NCBI GenBank assembly: GCA_905250025.1
Contig: CAJNOJ010000004.1
Span: forward strand, 372,001-436,000
Direction: 5' to 3'
Length of the DNA stretch: 64,000 nt
DNA from: Adineta ricciae
Lineage: Eukaryota; Rotifera; Eurotatoria; Adinetida; Adinetidae
Position numbers and translations under genes: made by a program. The notes under the pieces are model-generated. The model was not told where the DNA came from, ran no database searches, and saw only the letters and a program-made list of their open reading frames with translations. Shown in pieces: positions 11,789 to 22,671 of this stretch. Position 1 is the first letter of the stretch; every line of letters begins with the position of its first letter.

Positions 11789-12652
11789 TCATTCTTGCGC
11801 GACTGTTGTCTGAAGTGCTGTTTCAGTTGTTGCTTGTGGTTCTACAACTGCCGTCGTTCCAACTGGTACTTCGGTTGTTTGTTGTGGTTCCACCACACCC
11901 GTCGTTTCGGTTGGTATCTCAGTTGTTTGTTGTGGTTCTATAACTGCCGTCGTGTCTTGTGGTTCCACTACTGCCGTAGTACCAGATGGTATTTCAGTTG
12001 TTCCTTCTGGTTCTACAACTGCCGTCGTTCCAGCTAGTATTTCCGTTGTTTGCTGTGGTTTCACTACTGCCGTAGTACCAGGTGGTATTTCAGTTGTTCC
12101 CTCTGGTTTCACAATTGCGGTCGTCGTTGCAATTGGTACGTCGGTAGTAGTCGTCTGTGTTGATGCAAAATTAGTTATAGTCGTTTCTGTCGTTTTTGTA
12201 GTTAATGTCATTATTACTGTATGTGCTAAAATGGTAGAACATGAATGATATCCAATTTGAATTATGTTCGTTGTGTCATACCATCTGTAATTTGACTTGT
12301 GGATATTGTTGCTGTTGAAGTTTCTGTGATGATTGATGTTGTCGGTGTAGTTTGGGCTACTTCTGTTGAATACGTAGAAAATATTTACATGCTTCCTTCT
12401 ATGTAAAAGACTAATTCAGTACCTTTCGCTTTTGCCTTTCTCGATAGAACAACACTAACGGGAATAATTGTTACAAGAATAACAATAATAGCGAGAGTAA
12501 TACCAAGAATCATCCATAGATTCTTTCGTTCAATATACAGAATTCTAGTGAAGAATACATTTATCTGGTTTATCTAATTATGAAATAAGTCGAAAACGTG
12601 CATACTTTGTTCTTAGTGATGAGAATGACGCACGATAAATGTTACTTCGCAT
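11789..12652 (-). CDS. Single-pass Thr/Pro-rich mucin-like membrane protein
   Basis: Four exons join in frame: 12652-12606, 12544-12423, 12362-12282 and 12225-11789 (228 aa). A short basic N-terminus (MRSNIYRASF) precedes one TM helix at about 26-49 (WMILGITLAIIVILVTIIP). The last two exons encode a Thr-rich stalk. The terminal exon holds about six copies of a 16-residue unit of the type GTTAVVEPQQTTEIPA (48 bp), partly shortened in the middle. It ends with TGA and no globular head. Exons 3 and 4 both begin in phase 1, as in the neighbouring genes. Heavy O-glycosylation is expected from the composition. Topology is inferred. Confidence 0.72.
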
Positions 12653-13183
12653 TGATAAAGAAGATTAGCAGACAATTGAAAGAACTAGTGTGAATATTCG
12701 AATTAGCTGTTTGGTAGCATGTGTTTCATCCACACAAGTTTTTTTTTACTTAAAATAATATCATCCTTTTTTTTTCATTTCGCAGTAAAACAAATTTTCG
12801 AAAATAGATGTGAGTATTGGTAATCTGGACCATCTGTTATTCCACTGTTTTTTTTCTGAAGACAGAAATACGATAAAAAAATGCTAAATAAAATTGCTTT
12901 GCATCTGATTGATGAATCGTATCGAATTAGTTACAGTCGAATGATCGTGACAAACAACGAATGTCGTAGTTGTTCTTAACTAAATGAATTCTTTCCTATC
13001 GTATCAAATTTCATGTTAACTATTCATAACGAAAACTGACCTTGGAGACTAAAAATCTTTACGATTACTCATTTTCATATTGATTTTTGTCAACTTCTTG
13101 AATTTTTTGTCACCATCTGAGCACCACTTGTTCTCACTTTCAAAATCCTTCAATTCTAATGCAAATACATCTCGATTTTCTCT
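12653..13183. other. Divergent intergenic region
   Basis: Separates the minus-strand mucin gene from the plus-strand Hint gene. T-rich tracts are present, and the right end carries the TATA box listed next. Confidence 0.45.
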
Positions 13184-13190
13184 TATAAAT
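13184..13190 (+). promoter_or_regulatory. TATA box of the Hint gene
   Basis: TATAAAT lies 44 bp upstream of the ATG at 13234, allowing transcription to start about 25-30 bp downstream with a short leader. Confidence 0.6.
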
Positions 13191-13233
13191 ACCTGAGTAC
13201 TTACAAGAGTTAGAATACAACTTCATTCTACTT

Positions 13234-14660
13234 ATGGCTTATAGAAACGTTGTTCATCCAGCTACTTATGACATAGAATACTACAAACCACCGACTAACC
13301 GAGTCATACGAACGGAAACATACGATACTTATCGGTATGTATCATTTGTTCATTATCTATCAAATCCTTTTGCTCATCGTGGTTCGTATATAGACGACGA
13401 AGTTCATGGAGTGATATGTGTTTTGGTTGTGGCACTTGGTGTTGTTTACTTGGTCTTCTTGGCTGTTTACTTCTGACAGCTGGATTGATTGTAGCATTGG
13501 TTTTCATCATTAGAGCTGCTAATAACGACGAGACAACAACAACAACAACAAACGGTACATCTATACGGAGCCTAATGATATGAGATACTTTTTGAGGAGA
13601 AACATTATTTATTTTTAGTAATTACTTTGACAATAACTATACCAACATTGACAACAACTGTTACAACGAGTATATTTTGAAAAGAAATAGAGTTTTATCT
13701 GAACTTTTCTCTTGATCATATTTCAGCTACAACATCAACTGTGACTACAAACGAAATAACTGGAAATCCACCTGTAACTGCTGCTACAAGTAATAATCAT
13801 ACTCAACGAACAGTATAAACCTCATTCTTGATAATACAGGTTCATGTTATTATGGCGCAGATATCGTTCGTTTACTCAATGGAAATTACCGACGCATTGA
13901 TCAATTGAAAGTTGGTGATCGTCTTTGGACGTTAGCAAAAGATGGTAGAACATTAATTGAAGATGAAATGATTCTAATGATGATTGCAGAAGCAAATGCT
14001 TCAAGTAAGTCTCTATTATCCAAGGAAATCTATCGACTAATTCTCGATCTTGAGGTCTTTTCTATACATTGACAACCTTTGATGGTTATTCTATTAGTTT
14101 AACCGGTCACCATTATATTCCCGTATTAAATATAAGTACAAACAAAATAACTCATCTTCGTGCTTCACAAGTCACACACTCACATCATCTTGTTCTAACC
14201 AATCGTACGAGTAAAATTGTTCAGATTACGAAAACTCTTCGTCAAGGTTTTTATTCACCAATAACAATCTCCGGTAGTTTACTTGTAAATAACATCTCAA
14301 CATCAGTTTACGTTGCACAGTAATGAACAAACATTCGACCAAACGATTTCTTTTTTCTTTTGTATGTCTAGCTATGGATTGTCACCTGAAATATTCCACG
14401 AAATCTTCCGACCCGTTCGAGTCTATTATCGTTTAACGTGCTGGCTATTCGGAACGGATTATAATCCATTGACGACGGACATCAAGTACGGTTTACATTC
14501 ACTGGAAACTTTCCTGAAAATGAATCATACTATCGTTTATCCTGTGACTACAGTTCAAAAAAATATCTTGTGGATAACTCTAACTTTGTTAGTTCTTTAC
14601 GGACGTCGGAAGTATCTTTATTTGAGAAAAGCATCGTCACTCGTGCTGAAAGAAGCATAA
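13234..14660 (+). CDS. Membrane-anchored protein with hedgehog-type Hint (Hog) autoprocessing domain
   Basis: Seven exons: 13234-13334, 13394-13554, 13619-13669, 13727-13789, 13840-14004, 14055-14319 and 14372-14660 (364 aa, all joins in frame). The order is a short Tyr/Pro-rich N-terminus, a Cys-rich TM helix (about 50-73), a Thr-rich stalk on two phase-1 exons of 51 and 63 bp, then a Hint domain starting at C128 (CYYGADIVRLLNGN, then LKVGDRLWTL). T197 and H200 (LTGHHYIP) match the TxxH catalytic motif, and VNNISTSVY and FRPVRVYYRL match the family's later strands. Hint domains cleave the bond before their first Cys, so the fragment released or modified here would be the stalk. No hedgehog signalling domain is present. 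A hydrophobic stretch (NILWITLTLLVLY) lies near the C-terminus. Confidence 0.83.
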
Positions 14661-14884
14661 CTTGATCATGCAAATGATATACGCTTACCTATTTTTGTAA
14701 TTGGCATTTTTTCCATACATGAATAATAGAATGACATGCACTGATTCAAACGCATCCAAAGTTCGTTTTTCTTTCATAATAAATTCCGCATGATTGTGAC
14801 AAAGTGTTAGTTGGCATACTTTCTAGTTCGATAATCTCATTTAGACCTTCTCCGTAGTTCATGTAATGCATTGCAACAGGCAAC

Positions 14885-15829
14885 ATGGCAACAATAGAAA
14901 ACTCTTCTGTATCGTTGGAATCAGTGACGAAAGCGATCTATCGTATTGGTGGTCCGATACTGTTCATCTTTGGTATTATCAATTGTACTATTAATCTAAT
15001 CGTTTTCCTGAGAAAAGCTCATCGAAAAAATCCATGCTCGATCTATTTAGCAGCAGTGAATCTTATGAATCTTCTATACATATTTTTATCCATGTCGCTG
15101 GCATGTATAGCAATCGGTTACGATCTAAATCTGTATAGTCGAAGTCTATTTATATGTCGTTTTGTAAACTATGGTTCGTATCTGTTCGATATTCTAAGTT
15201 CAACTTATCTTATTTTGGCTTCAATCGATCGCGTTTTCATCACATCTTCTAACGCTTTAACACGACAGCGAAGTACACGGCGATTAGCTTGTATTTCCAT
15301 CGCTACTGGAACGATATTTTGGATGATACTTCTTTGTCATATCTTGATTTTCATGGATATTCAAGAAATTAGTCCTGGTTACTCCATTTGTTACTATCGA
15401 GCGGGTGTCTATGTGGTTGTGATGAATTATTACACTCTGATTATCAAAATGATTGTTGTGCCTTTGGTATTGATAATTACTGGAATATGGACAACGAGAA
15501 ACATTCGAGAGGTACGTCATCGAAGAATTCTTCCTGATGGTTCTAGCATGGAAAATCGCGAACAGTTCTTTTACAATCGAAAAGATCGACAGCTCATCAC
15601 GATCATCATCGCAGATATATGTTTGTATGTGATCTGGAGTGGAATGTTATCAATATCTACTATATACCAACGGATTTCTGAAATAGCAGCTTTCGCACGG
15701 ACGAATATCTACTGGATATTTTTAGGAGCATTTATTTATAATCTGACATTCTGTACGAATTGTTATGTTTATTTAATTGTGTCGAAGAAATATCGACAAG
15801 AAGTTAAGCGTATATTTTTGTGTAAATAA
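14885..15829 (+). CDS. Rhodopsin-like seven-TM receptor (orphan)
   Basis: A single exon encodes 314 aa. Seven hydrophobic segments can be placed, the first at about 22-42 (GPILFIFGIINCTINLIVFL). The TM3 end reads IDRVFITSS in place of the usual DRY. An extended intracellular loop 3 is rich in Arg (TRRLACISI precedes TM4 and NRKDRQLITIII begins TM6). An N-glycosylation site (NSS) is near the N-terminus. The ligand is unknown. It is related in style to the receptors at 51131 and 58269. The start at MATIENSS is the first ATG of the frame and gives a normal extracellular N-terminus. Confidence 0.85.
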   Translation: MATIENSSVSLESVTKAIYRIGGPILFIFGIINCTINLIVFLRKAHRKNPCSIYLAAVNLMNLLYIFLSMSLACIAIGYDLNLYSRSLFICRFVNYGSYLFDILSSTYLILASIDRVFITSSNALTRQRSTRRLACISIATGTIFWMILLCHILIFMDIQEISPGYSICYYRAGVYVVVMNYYTLIIKMIVVPLVLIITGIWTTRNIREVRHRRILPDGSSMENREQFFYNRKDRQLITIIIADICLYVIWSGMLSISTIYQRISEIAAFARTNIYWIFLGAFIYNLTFCTNCYVYLIVSKKYRQEVKRIFLCK

Positions 15830-16172
15830 AAACAGTGCTCTTCACTGAGATTTATCTTTGAACTTATTTTTTGATGAATATAAACAAGGACATTCGAGCC
15901 GAAACAAAAAGAACTGATTTATTAAAGAGAAACTCGGTGAATGTAGATCGGTCACTCTGGACTCACTTGACCAGGAATCACTTCTAACATCAGTATACAA
16001 AGATCAACAATTGACACTGATATTCTGTAATCGAAAGAGAAAATAGGTTCAGCATTCGCCGTTCGAACATAGTGAATAAATGTAATTGTTGTTTGGCATT
16101 TCTCTGTCCTGTATTCCAGTCAAAGATGTTTGATTTTTATTTACGAAGAAAGTGAAAATAGTTCTATATAGT
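15830..16172. other. Intergenic
   Basis: 3' flanks of two convergent genes. Nothing recognised. Confidence 0.4.
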
Positions 16173-16430
16173 TCAGTTATTTATCGATAGATGATCGTCA
16201 CGTAGAGAAGATCGATGAGAAACATATTGTGACTTTTTAACACGATAGGTGTAACGATGAGAATCACACTCGTCCACTCGAGAAATACCCGGTCGAGCTT
16301 TATCGATTGATCGAGAAAAGAAGTTGGTTGGCTTACCGATCCGATTTTCTTGTACTAAACTTTCGTAAATAGATCGAGGACTGCAGATTGTTATCAGAAT
16401 GAAGATGATCAGAATAATGTTAACTGCCAT
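16173..16430 (-). CDS. Possible small secreted peptide precursor
   Basis: An open frame gives 85 aa from MAVNIILIIFILITICSPRS, a convincing signal-peptide-like N-terminus. It continues into a basic region with dibasic and Arg sites (ENRIGKPTNFFSR, RVKK). An in-frame ATG 14 codons upstream (16472) would weaken the signal peptide. Only one cysteine follows the signal region. It could be a peptide-hormone precursor or a chance frame. I recognise no family. Confidence 0.35.
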   Translation of the reverse strand: MAVNIILIIFILITICSPRSIYESLVQENRIGKPTNFFSRSIDKARPGISRVDECDSHRYTYRVKKSQYVSHRSSLRDDHLSINN

Positions 16431-18049
16431 TTTGTCGTAGACTATCGACGATAGTTTTATAATGATGTTCACTACCCATTGCTTTGATCATTTGACGAAA
16501 GGGAAGAACGAAAGAAAATTGATTGATATCTGCATGTGATTTCATTTTTTTTCTCGTATTGAAATGAAGGACTCATGTTGGACATGAGAAGTAACTCATC
16601 CATGACCAATTTAGATGAAGAATGTGTAAAAAGAAAGGTGATGTACAAATGAATCTTGAGAAAAAAACCAAACTCTTCTCGTTAGAATAAACCTAGAATA
16701 ATTTGTCTTGTTTTAGACGTAAAAACCTATGAAATGAAATGATTTTTTCCCCTATTCGTATGTGTAATAGATCGTTGGAATGTTCTCGAACTACACTGCA
16801 TACACTTGTTTTCTAATTAGACTGAATCTGAAAGATAAAAATGAAACCATAAAACTTTCCTCAAAGAAGTCTCTCAATCAACTTTCACAGTTGCATTATC
16901 TTGGCAATGAACGTCTTATTATTTCCAAAGTTGTTTAATGAAGGCAAATCGAAAGAAGTGAAAAGAAATATTTATCCTTTACATGTTTACTCGGTGTGAT
17001 TTTATTTTACCTTCTCTCAAAATGTAAAATTGATCAGCCGGGCATCACTGAAGAATCTTTTTCGGTTAAAATAGAAAAACAAACTGTTCTACTCTTGATC
17101 TTTCGATCGCGAATATTCTCATTCATTTCCTTCGAACAACACATCAAACCCGAACCATTCGTTGGTGTGATTTTAGTGATATCTTAAATTGGTCAATGCC
17201 ATTTTTTAAGTACAATTATTCATCCTGGATTGCTAACAAATTGTCTTTGGATATTTTGAAATATATATAGATGATTATGTACGGTATTCGTGATCATTCA
17301 CGAGTTTCTGCGTTGATATTTCAAGTTCATTTCAATGTATTGTGTTCAATTGGTTTCTTAACAATGTTCAAATGACCGATTATTATTTTCATATCGGTGA
17401 TTTATTTCGGCTGACGTTTGAATTTCCTGATTATCAATTTCGAGCAGTCCATAGACTAGCATTACGTGTAGTGTCAACAGTACTGTTTTATTTGAAACAC
17501 TATGAAAAACAAAACGAATCTACAGGCAGGTGATACTCGAACAAGAACGAAAAAAGTGCGTTTTTTTTTCATTCCTTTAGTAAACAGGACGTCTCTCAGA
17601 CCATGTGCGATGTTGAGAATAGTAATTCAACTGCAGATTGTTAGTTTTGTTTTGCTTTAAAATGCTTTATGCATTTGTGTTTATTAGTATACTTTGTTAA
17701 CAAAATCGATTTAATCGCAAATGAAAAAACCAACTGATTTACTTTCGTTCTATTTAAAAAAAATGAGCTGGACTAAAAATTTGTCTCTAGAAGATCATAT
17801 TGATTGTTGTTGATACATTTACTGAAATCGTTCTTCACAAACCTAAAGTGCTGTAATATAAAATCGTACCTAGTTCTATTCTTTTCTTCGCATCCAATAC
17901 TCACCGAACTGTAGTGTATTTCTACCTTTTCGAGTCCACGTAGATAATTGTAACAGATTGAAGTTGCTCTTCAAAAAATAATATTACAATTTCAATGTTC
18001 CTATTTTAGCACATATCCTTAGATGAGTGTTATCATAAGATATCTACGA
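16431..18049. other. Long intergenic stretch
   Basis: AT-rich with poly-T runs. Open frames at 16996-17187 and 17342-17533 show no family resemblance and no splice logic. Nothing is supported. Confidence 0.4.
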
Positions 18050-19075
18050 GACAAGAATAAAGTCCATATTCTCACAAGCCACCCATACAACAACCTCATT
18101 AATTAACATTGCTTCTCACAATGACTTATTCTACACTCAGCGTAAATTTACTCAAGCTACAAACCTAAATTTACCTTTTTTTTCTCAAACATTTTTCGTG
18201 AGCCTCGTAACACTTTACAATCACTGCACTGTGGCCGATTCAACGCTCTGTTCACGTACTATATGAATAATATCCATTCTCTAACTATTCATCAACCTCG
18301 TTAACTCCAAACACTCCGAACAGCTCTACTTCTTTTTTTACTACACCCTTCTTCTGACATAGATTTCTTTTCGAACATACATCTTCCACGTCCACCAATG
18401 CCGAGAATCTTCCTCATGTCTTATCATCCGTCTTCAATCGTTTTTGAATACAACGTTTCAATATTCTTCTATTCCGCTCACCTAATTTCATAGGTTACTA
18501 TCCGCACCCCGACCGGTAGTCGCGAGCCAAGCTGACCTATCCTTTCAAACACCTTTTCAACTATTATGCGATCAACCTCGACGAGCTACATCACCTTACT
18601 GAACATCGGAACGCCACATGTGAACAATTAGTGCAACTCATTCAAAAATGGATCACATTTATTAACCGCACATGTGACTAATCCACCAGTTACGGCCACA
18701 AGTCATCCGGCTAGCTCATCAGAAACACATCCGAATATCAACTGAATACCCTACTCAGAAACTCATTCTCAGTTCTCCCTATAACCAGAGAACCATTGAA
18801 TGAACTCTTAACGCTGCATCTCATATATTACACCATCGCCAACACAATGCACACTTCCCTCATTGATCACACACGATTCTTGAATTTGAATAAAGTCTCA
18901 AACGCGAAGCAATTCAAAAAATATGCAGTCACGTTCAATAACACTACCACACTTATCACTTGAATCATCAATGATGATTACGATAACCTCGTGTGACAAA
19001 AGAAAACTTCATATATCATAGAGCCACCTAACACAACACAACAGCAACTTACCACCACCTCCACCTGCACGAACG
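18050..19075. other. C-rich, G-poor left flank of the 89-bp array
   Basis: The + strand is poor in G. For example, 18061-18120 has about 18 C and 2 G, and 18361-18420 has 19 C and 7 G. No gene-like frame runs through it. It mirrors the right flank at 20881-21592. Confidence 0.6.
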
Positions 19076-20880
19076 CGAATACTCCCATTAAACTGGTACA
19101 AATACTATGCAGTCACCTTAACAATCAGTACAATAACATCATTCTCTTGTTGGCTACACGGGGTGAATAGACACGATCGGACTCGTTCCAATTTTATCCA
19201 GTGGTTCCGACCAACAACACCGAAACTATGAGCTGTTGTAGACGGGTGAATCTGAATACACCACGGGAGACAGTTGCGATTTCTATGCAGTCACTTCGTG
19301 GAACAACAGGAACACTATGAGCTGCTGTAGAATGATGAATGCGAATACATCACGTGCGACCGTTTCAAATTCTATGCAGTCACTTCGAGGAATAACACGT
19401 GAACTATGAGCAGTTGTAAAACGATGAATGTGAATACTCTCGAAGAGACAGCTACAGATTCTATGCGGTCGCTCCGGGGAAGAACAGGAACACTATGAGC
19501 AGTGGTACAACGATGAATGTGAATATACCCCCCGGGACAGTTTCAACTTCTATGCGGTCGTGCCGATGAACAACACGGAAACTATGAGCAGTTGTAGAAC
19601 GATGAATGTGAATACGGGCGGTGAGACACCTTCAAATTCTATGCAGTCACTGCGTGGAAGGACAGGAACACTATGAGCAGTTGTAGAACGATGAATGTAA
19701 ATATATACCACCCGGGCTGTTTCCAGTTCTATGCAGTCACTCCGTGGACTAACACGGAAGCTATGAGCAGTTGTAGAACGATGAATGTGAATACACTACG
19801 TGGGACTGTTTCAAATTCTATGCTGCCGCTCCCACGAAGAACACCGAAACTGTGAGTAGTTGTCGAACGATGAATGTGAATGCTCTCGGAGAGATAGATA
19901 CAGATTCTATGGAGTCACTCCGTGGAAGAACAGGAACACTATGAACTGTTGTAGAACGACGAATGTGAATATACCCCCGGGACTCTTTCAAATTCTATGC
20001 AGTCACTGCGGGGAATAACACGTGAACTATGAGAAGTTGTAGAACGATGAATGTGAATACACCCCACGGGACTGTTTCAAATTCTATGCAGTCACTCCGT
20101 GGAAGAACACGTCAACTATGAGCAGTGGTAGAATGATGAATTTGAATGAGTTCGCAGAGACAGTTTCAAATTCTATGCGGTCGTGCCGATGAACAACACG
20201 GAAACTATGAGCAGTTGTGGAACGATGAGTGTGAATAGACGTCTTCATGCTATTTGCAATACTATGCTGGCGCTCCGACGAAGAACACGGAAACCATGAG
20301 AAGTTGTAGAACGATGAATGTGAATACACCCCAGGAGACTGTTTCAAAGTCTATGCTGTTGCTGCGACGAACAACTCGGATAGCATGAACAGCTATAGAG
20401 GGGTGAATGTGAATACACCCCGGGAGACTGTTTCAAACTGATGCAGCCACTCCGGCGAAGAACACGGAAACTTTGAGCAGTTGTAGAACGATGAATGTGA
20501 ATACGCGCGAAGAGACAGCTACAGATTCTATGCGGTCGCTCCGGGGAAGAACAGGAACACTATGAGCAGTTGTAGAACGATGAATGTGAATACACCTCTT
20601 CAGGGTATTTCAAATTCTATGCGGCCGCTTCGACGAAGAACGCCAAAACTATAAGCAGTTGTAGGACGATGAATGTGAATACACTACACGGGACTCTTTC
20701 AAATTCTATGGAGTCACTCCGAGGAATAACACGTGAACTATGAGCAGTTGTAGAACGATGAATGTGAATATACCTCTTGAGGCTATTTCATATTCTATGG
20801 AACTAGCGCGACGAAGCACAGGGAAAGGATGAGTAGTTGTGGAAGGATGCTTGTGAATATAGTCGTTCACTGTGGTTCAA
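19076..20880. repeat. 89-bp minisatellite, about 20 diverged units
   Basis: The core gatgaatgtgaata recurs with strict spacing. Positions of its gaatg include 19426, 19515, 19604, 19693, 19783, 19872, 19961, 20049, 20138, 20227, 20316, 20405, 20493, 20582, 20671 and 20760, i.e. 88-90 bp apart. Each unit also holds tctatgcagtcactccg and actatgagcagttgtagaacg. Units differ by scattered substitutions, so the array is old or slowly homogenised. Frames through it are broken, so it is not coding. Confidence 0.92.
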
Positions 20881-21592
20881 AAAGTATGAAGTCCCGCGGG
20901 CGTCTGGTACAGGAGGTATGTGTGGTGGCAGCACGCTGGGTGGGAATGAACTCGGTCCTGGATCTGTTTCGGTTTCTGTGAGATGATGTTGTGGTGTAGC
21001 TGTGGTGTATGAATGGACGTGGGAAACGTGTAGTGGAATGAAGTATTGCTAGAAGTAATTCAGTTTGGCTGTGCTTACTTGTTTGAATTTCAGACCAAAG
21101 AGAGTTTTGGGTAGAGGTGAGATTTGGAATAGAGGCTCTTGAAGCGGATCAAATACTTGGTTTTCTTGGTGTTTTGAAGTATTTTGTTCATATGGATTGA
21201 CATCAAGGCGATTTTGAATTGGGTGTTGCATTCTTGTGGTTTATATTTCAGAAGGAAAAATGTTGGTTCATGCATGGAACGGATTTGGCAGATGGTGAGG
21301 TAAAATCGGAACTGTTTCGATGTTCGTATATAAATAGCGTTTTCTCTTGTTTAGTATGATTATAACGACGGCGCGAACTCTCAAAGGTTCAATCAGGTAT
21401 GTAGGAAAAATATTTTGTTATATGCGTTGACTATTGTATTGCAGAGGCTCGGTTTGATAATATCGGTATCCGTATTATTCCGGTGGACTTTGGGAGTTGC
21501 AGAAAATTGGTATTGAAGTGTGTTTACTCTGGGTGAGAAAGGACGGCGGAGAGCGTATTCTAATTTTGTTAGTATTTGTGTATAATCGAACA
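20881..21592. other. G-rich, C-poor right flank of the 89-bp array
   Basis: The + strand is G-rich. For example, 20941-21000 has 21 G and 8 C. The bias continues to the tRNA-like element at 21593. No gene was recognised. Confidence 0.6.
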
Positions 21593-21665
21593 GCTGCTAT
21601 GACTGAGTGGTTACGCTGTTTGACACATGCTTAATAGGTACCGTGTTCAAGCCTCGGTAGTGCCA
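21593..21665 (+). other. tRNA-like sequence, probable tRNA-derived SINE head or tRNA relic
   Basis: A Pol III A box (TGACTGAGTGG, 21600-21610) and a B box (GTTCAAGCC, 21645-21653) lie at tRNA spacing. The T-arm pairs 4 of 5 (CCGTG with CTCGG), and the ends GCTGCTA and TAGTGCC pair mostly, using wobbles. The D and anticodon stems pair poorly, so a working tRNA is unlikely. No second copy was seen in the window. Confidence 0.4.
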
Positions 21666-22671
21666 GTCGTAGGAGAGTCTTAGACAAGGTACCAAAATCT
21701 GTTTGTCTCGGATCATCCCTCAATAGCGTGCTTATTATATTGCTGTAGTCAGTGTTAATGGAGATCTTAGTTGCCTGCACCTTCTCCTTCTAACTTCAGT
21801 TCTTACTGACGTGAGTTCGGAAATCTTTGGTACAGAAGATTTCCTGGCTTGTATCAAGCTTCTTCTATATACAGGTGACTGTTAGTAAGCACTCCCTGAC
21901 GTTCGACAGTGTATCGGTTTCACAAAAACGTACCATCAGCATGTTCATGATACGCACTGTGACTCATCTCACCGTGAAATTCATTTTACTACTAGGTCAA
22001 TTTACACACTGAACGAGATATGGCGACATTAACTTTCGGTATGCCTTTCCACTAAAAAGAATGTCACGCATGCACTTCATATCGTCATCTTTAGGTATAA
22101 ACACTGTTACTCAGTTGCGGATCGATGACGAAGTGCCCTACATGCATTCAAGTGAAGCGGTCGAAAATTGTCCACCTGATGATAATACAATCGATATTCT
22201 AATTTGTACAGGCAGTGGAAGTACTTATCATTCGTTATTACAATCAATGCCCTATTTCTCCAAAATTTACTTGTTTTTAGATCGCGTGTACTTCAGTACG
22301 ACATGCGTGATAAAGCCCTAAACGATATCAACAGCACATCAAAAATAATTTGACAAGAACACACTGCAATGTTCTCTTTCTAATTCGTTCATTTCACTAT
22401 GAACAATAAATAAATAAAAGAAACAAAATCCGTTGTAGGTAATATTCACGTGGCTTGCTCGAAAAAACGAAGAAAAACGGTAGAAAGTCGCAGAACGCAT
22501 AATTTTCTCTCAAAAAAAAACAAAGCGTAAACATGATTGAGGCACATGGCCTTCGAATGGCTTCTCATCTAATATTTTTATTCGAAAGATAAATTTGTCG
22601 TAAAATAATACACTATTAATTCTACAAATTTAGTGCATATAGGGTGTATATGAGAAAGAGAGTGCGAGAGA
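21666..22671. other. Intergenic with one weak open frame
   Basis: 22061-22321 (+) gives 86 aa with a plausible globular pattern (NTIDILICTGSGSTYHSLL, then FSKIYLFLD). This vaguely recalls the nucleotide-binding-like segment found in some bdelloid ART-family proteins. No start context or splice partner is evident, so it may be a relic. Nothing else is seen. Confidence 0.25.

Noticed and set aside
11795-12248. Plus-strand Val/Trp/Cys-rich frames
   Set aside because: Antisense shadows of the Thr-rich mucin exon.
19076-20880. CRISPR array
   Set aside because: Units are contiguous 89-bp tandem copies with no unique spacers, in a eukaryotic context.
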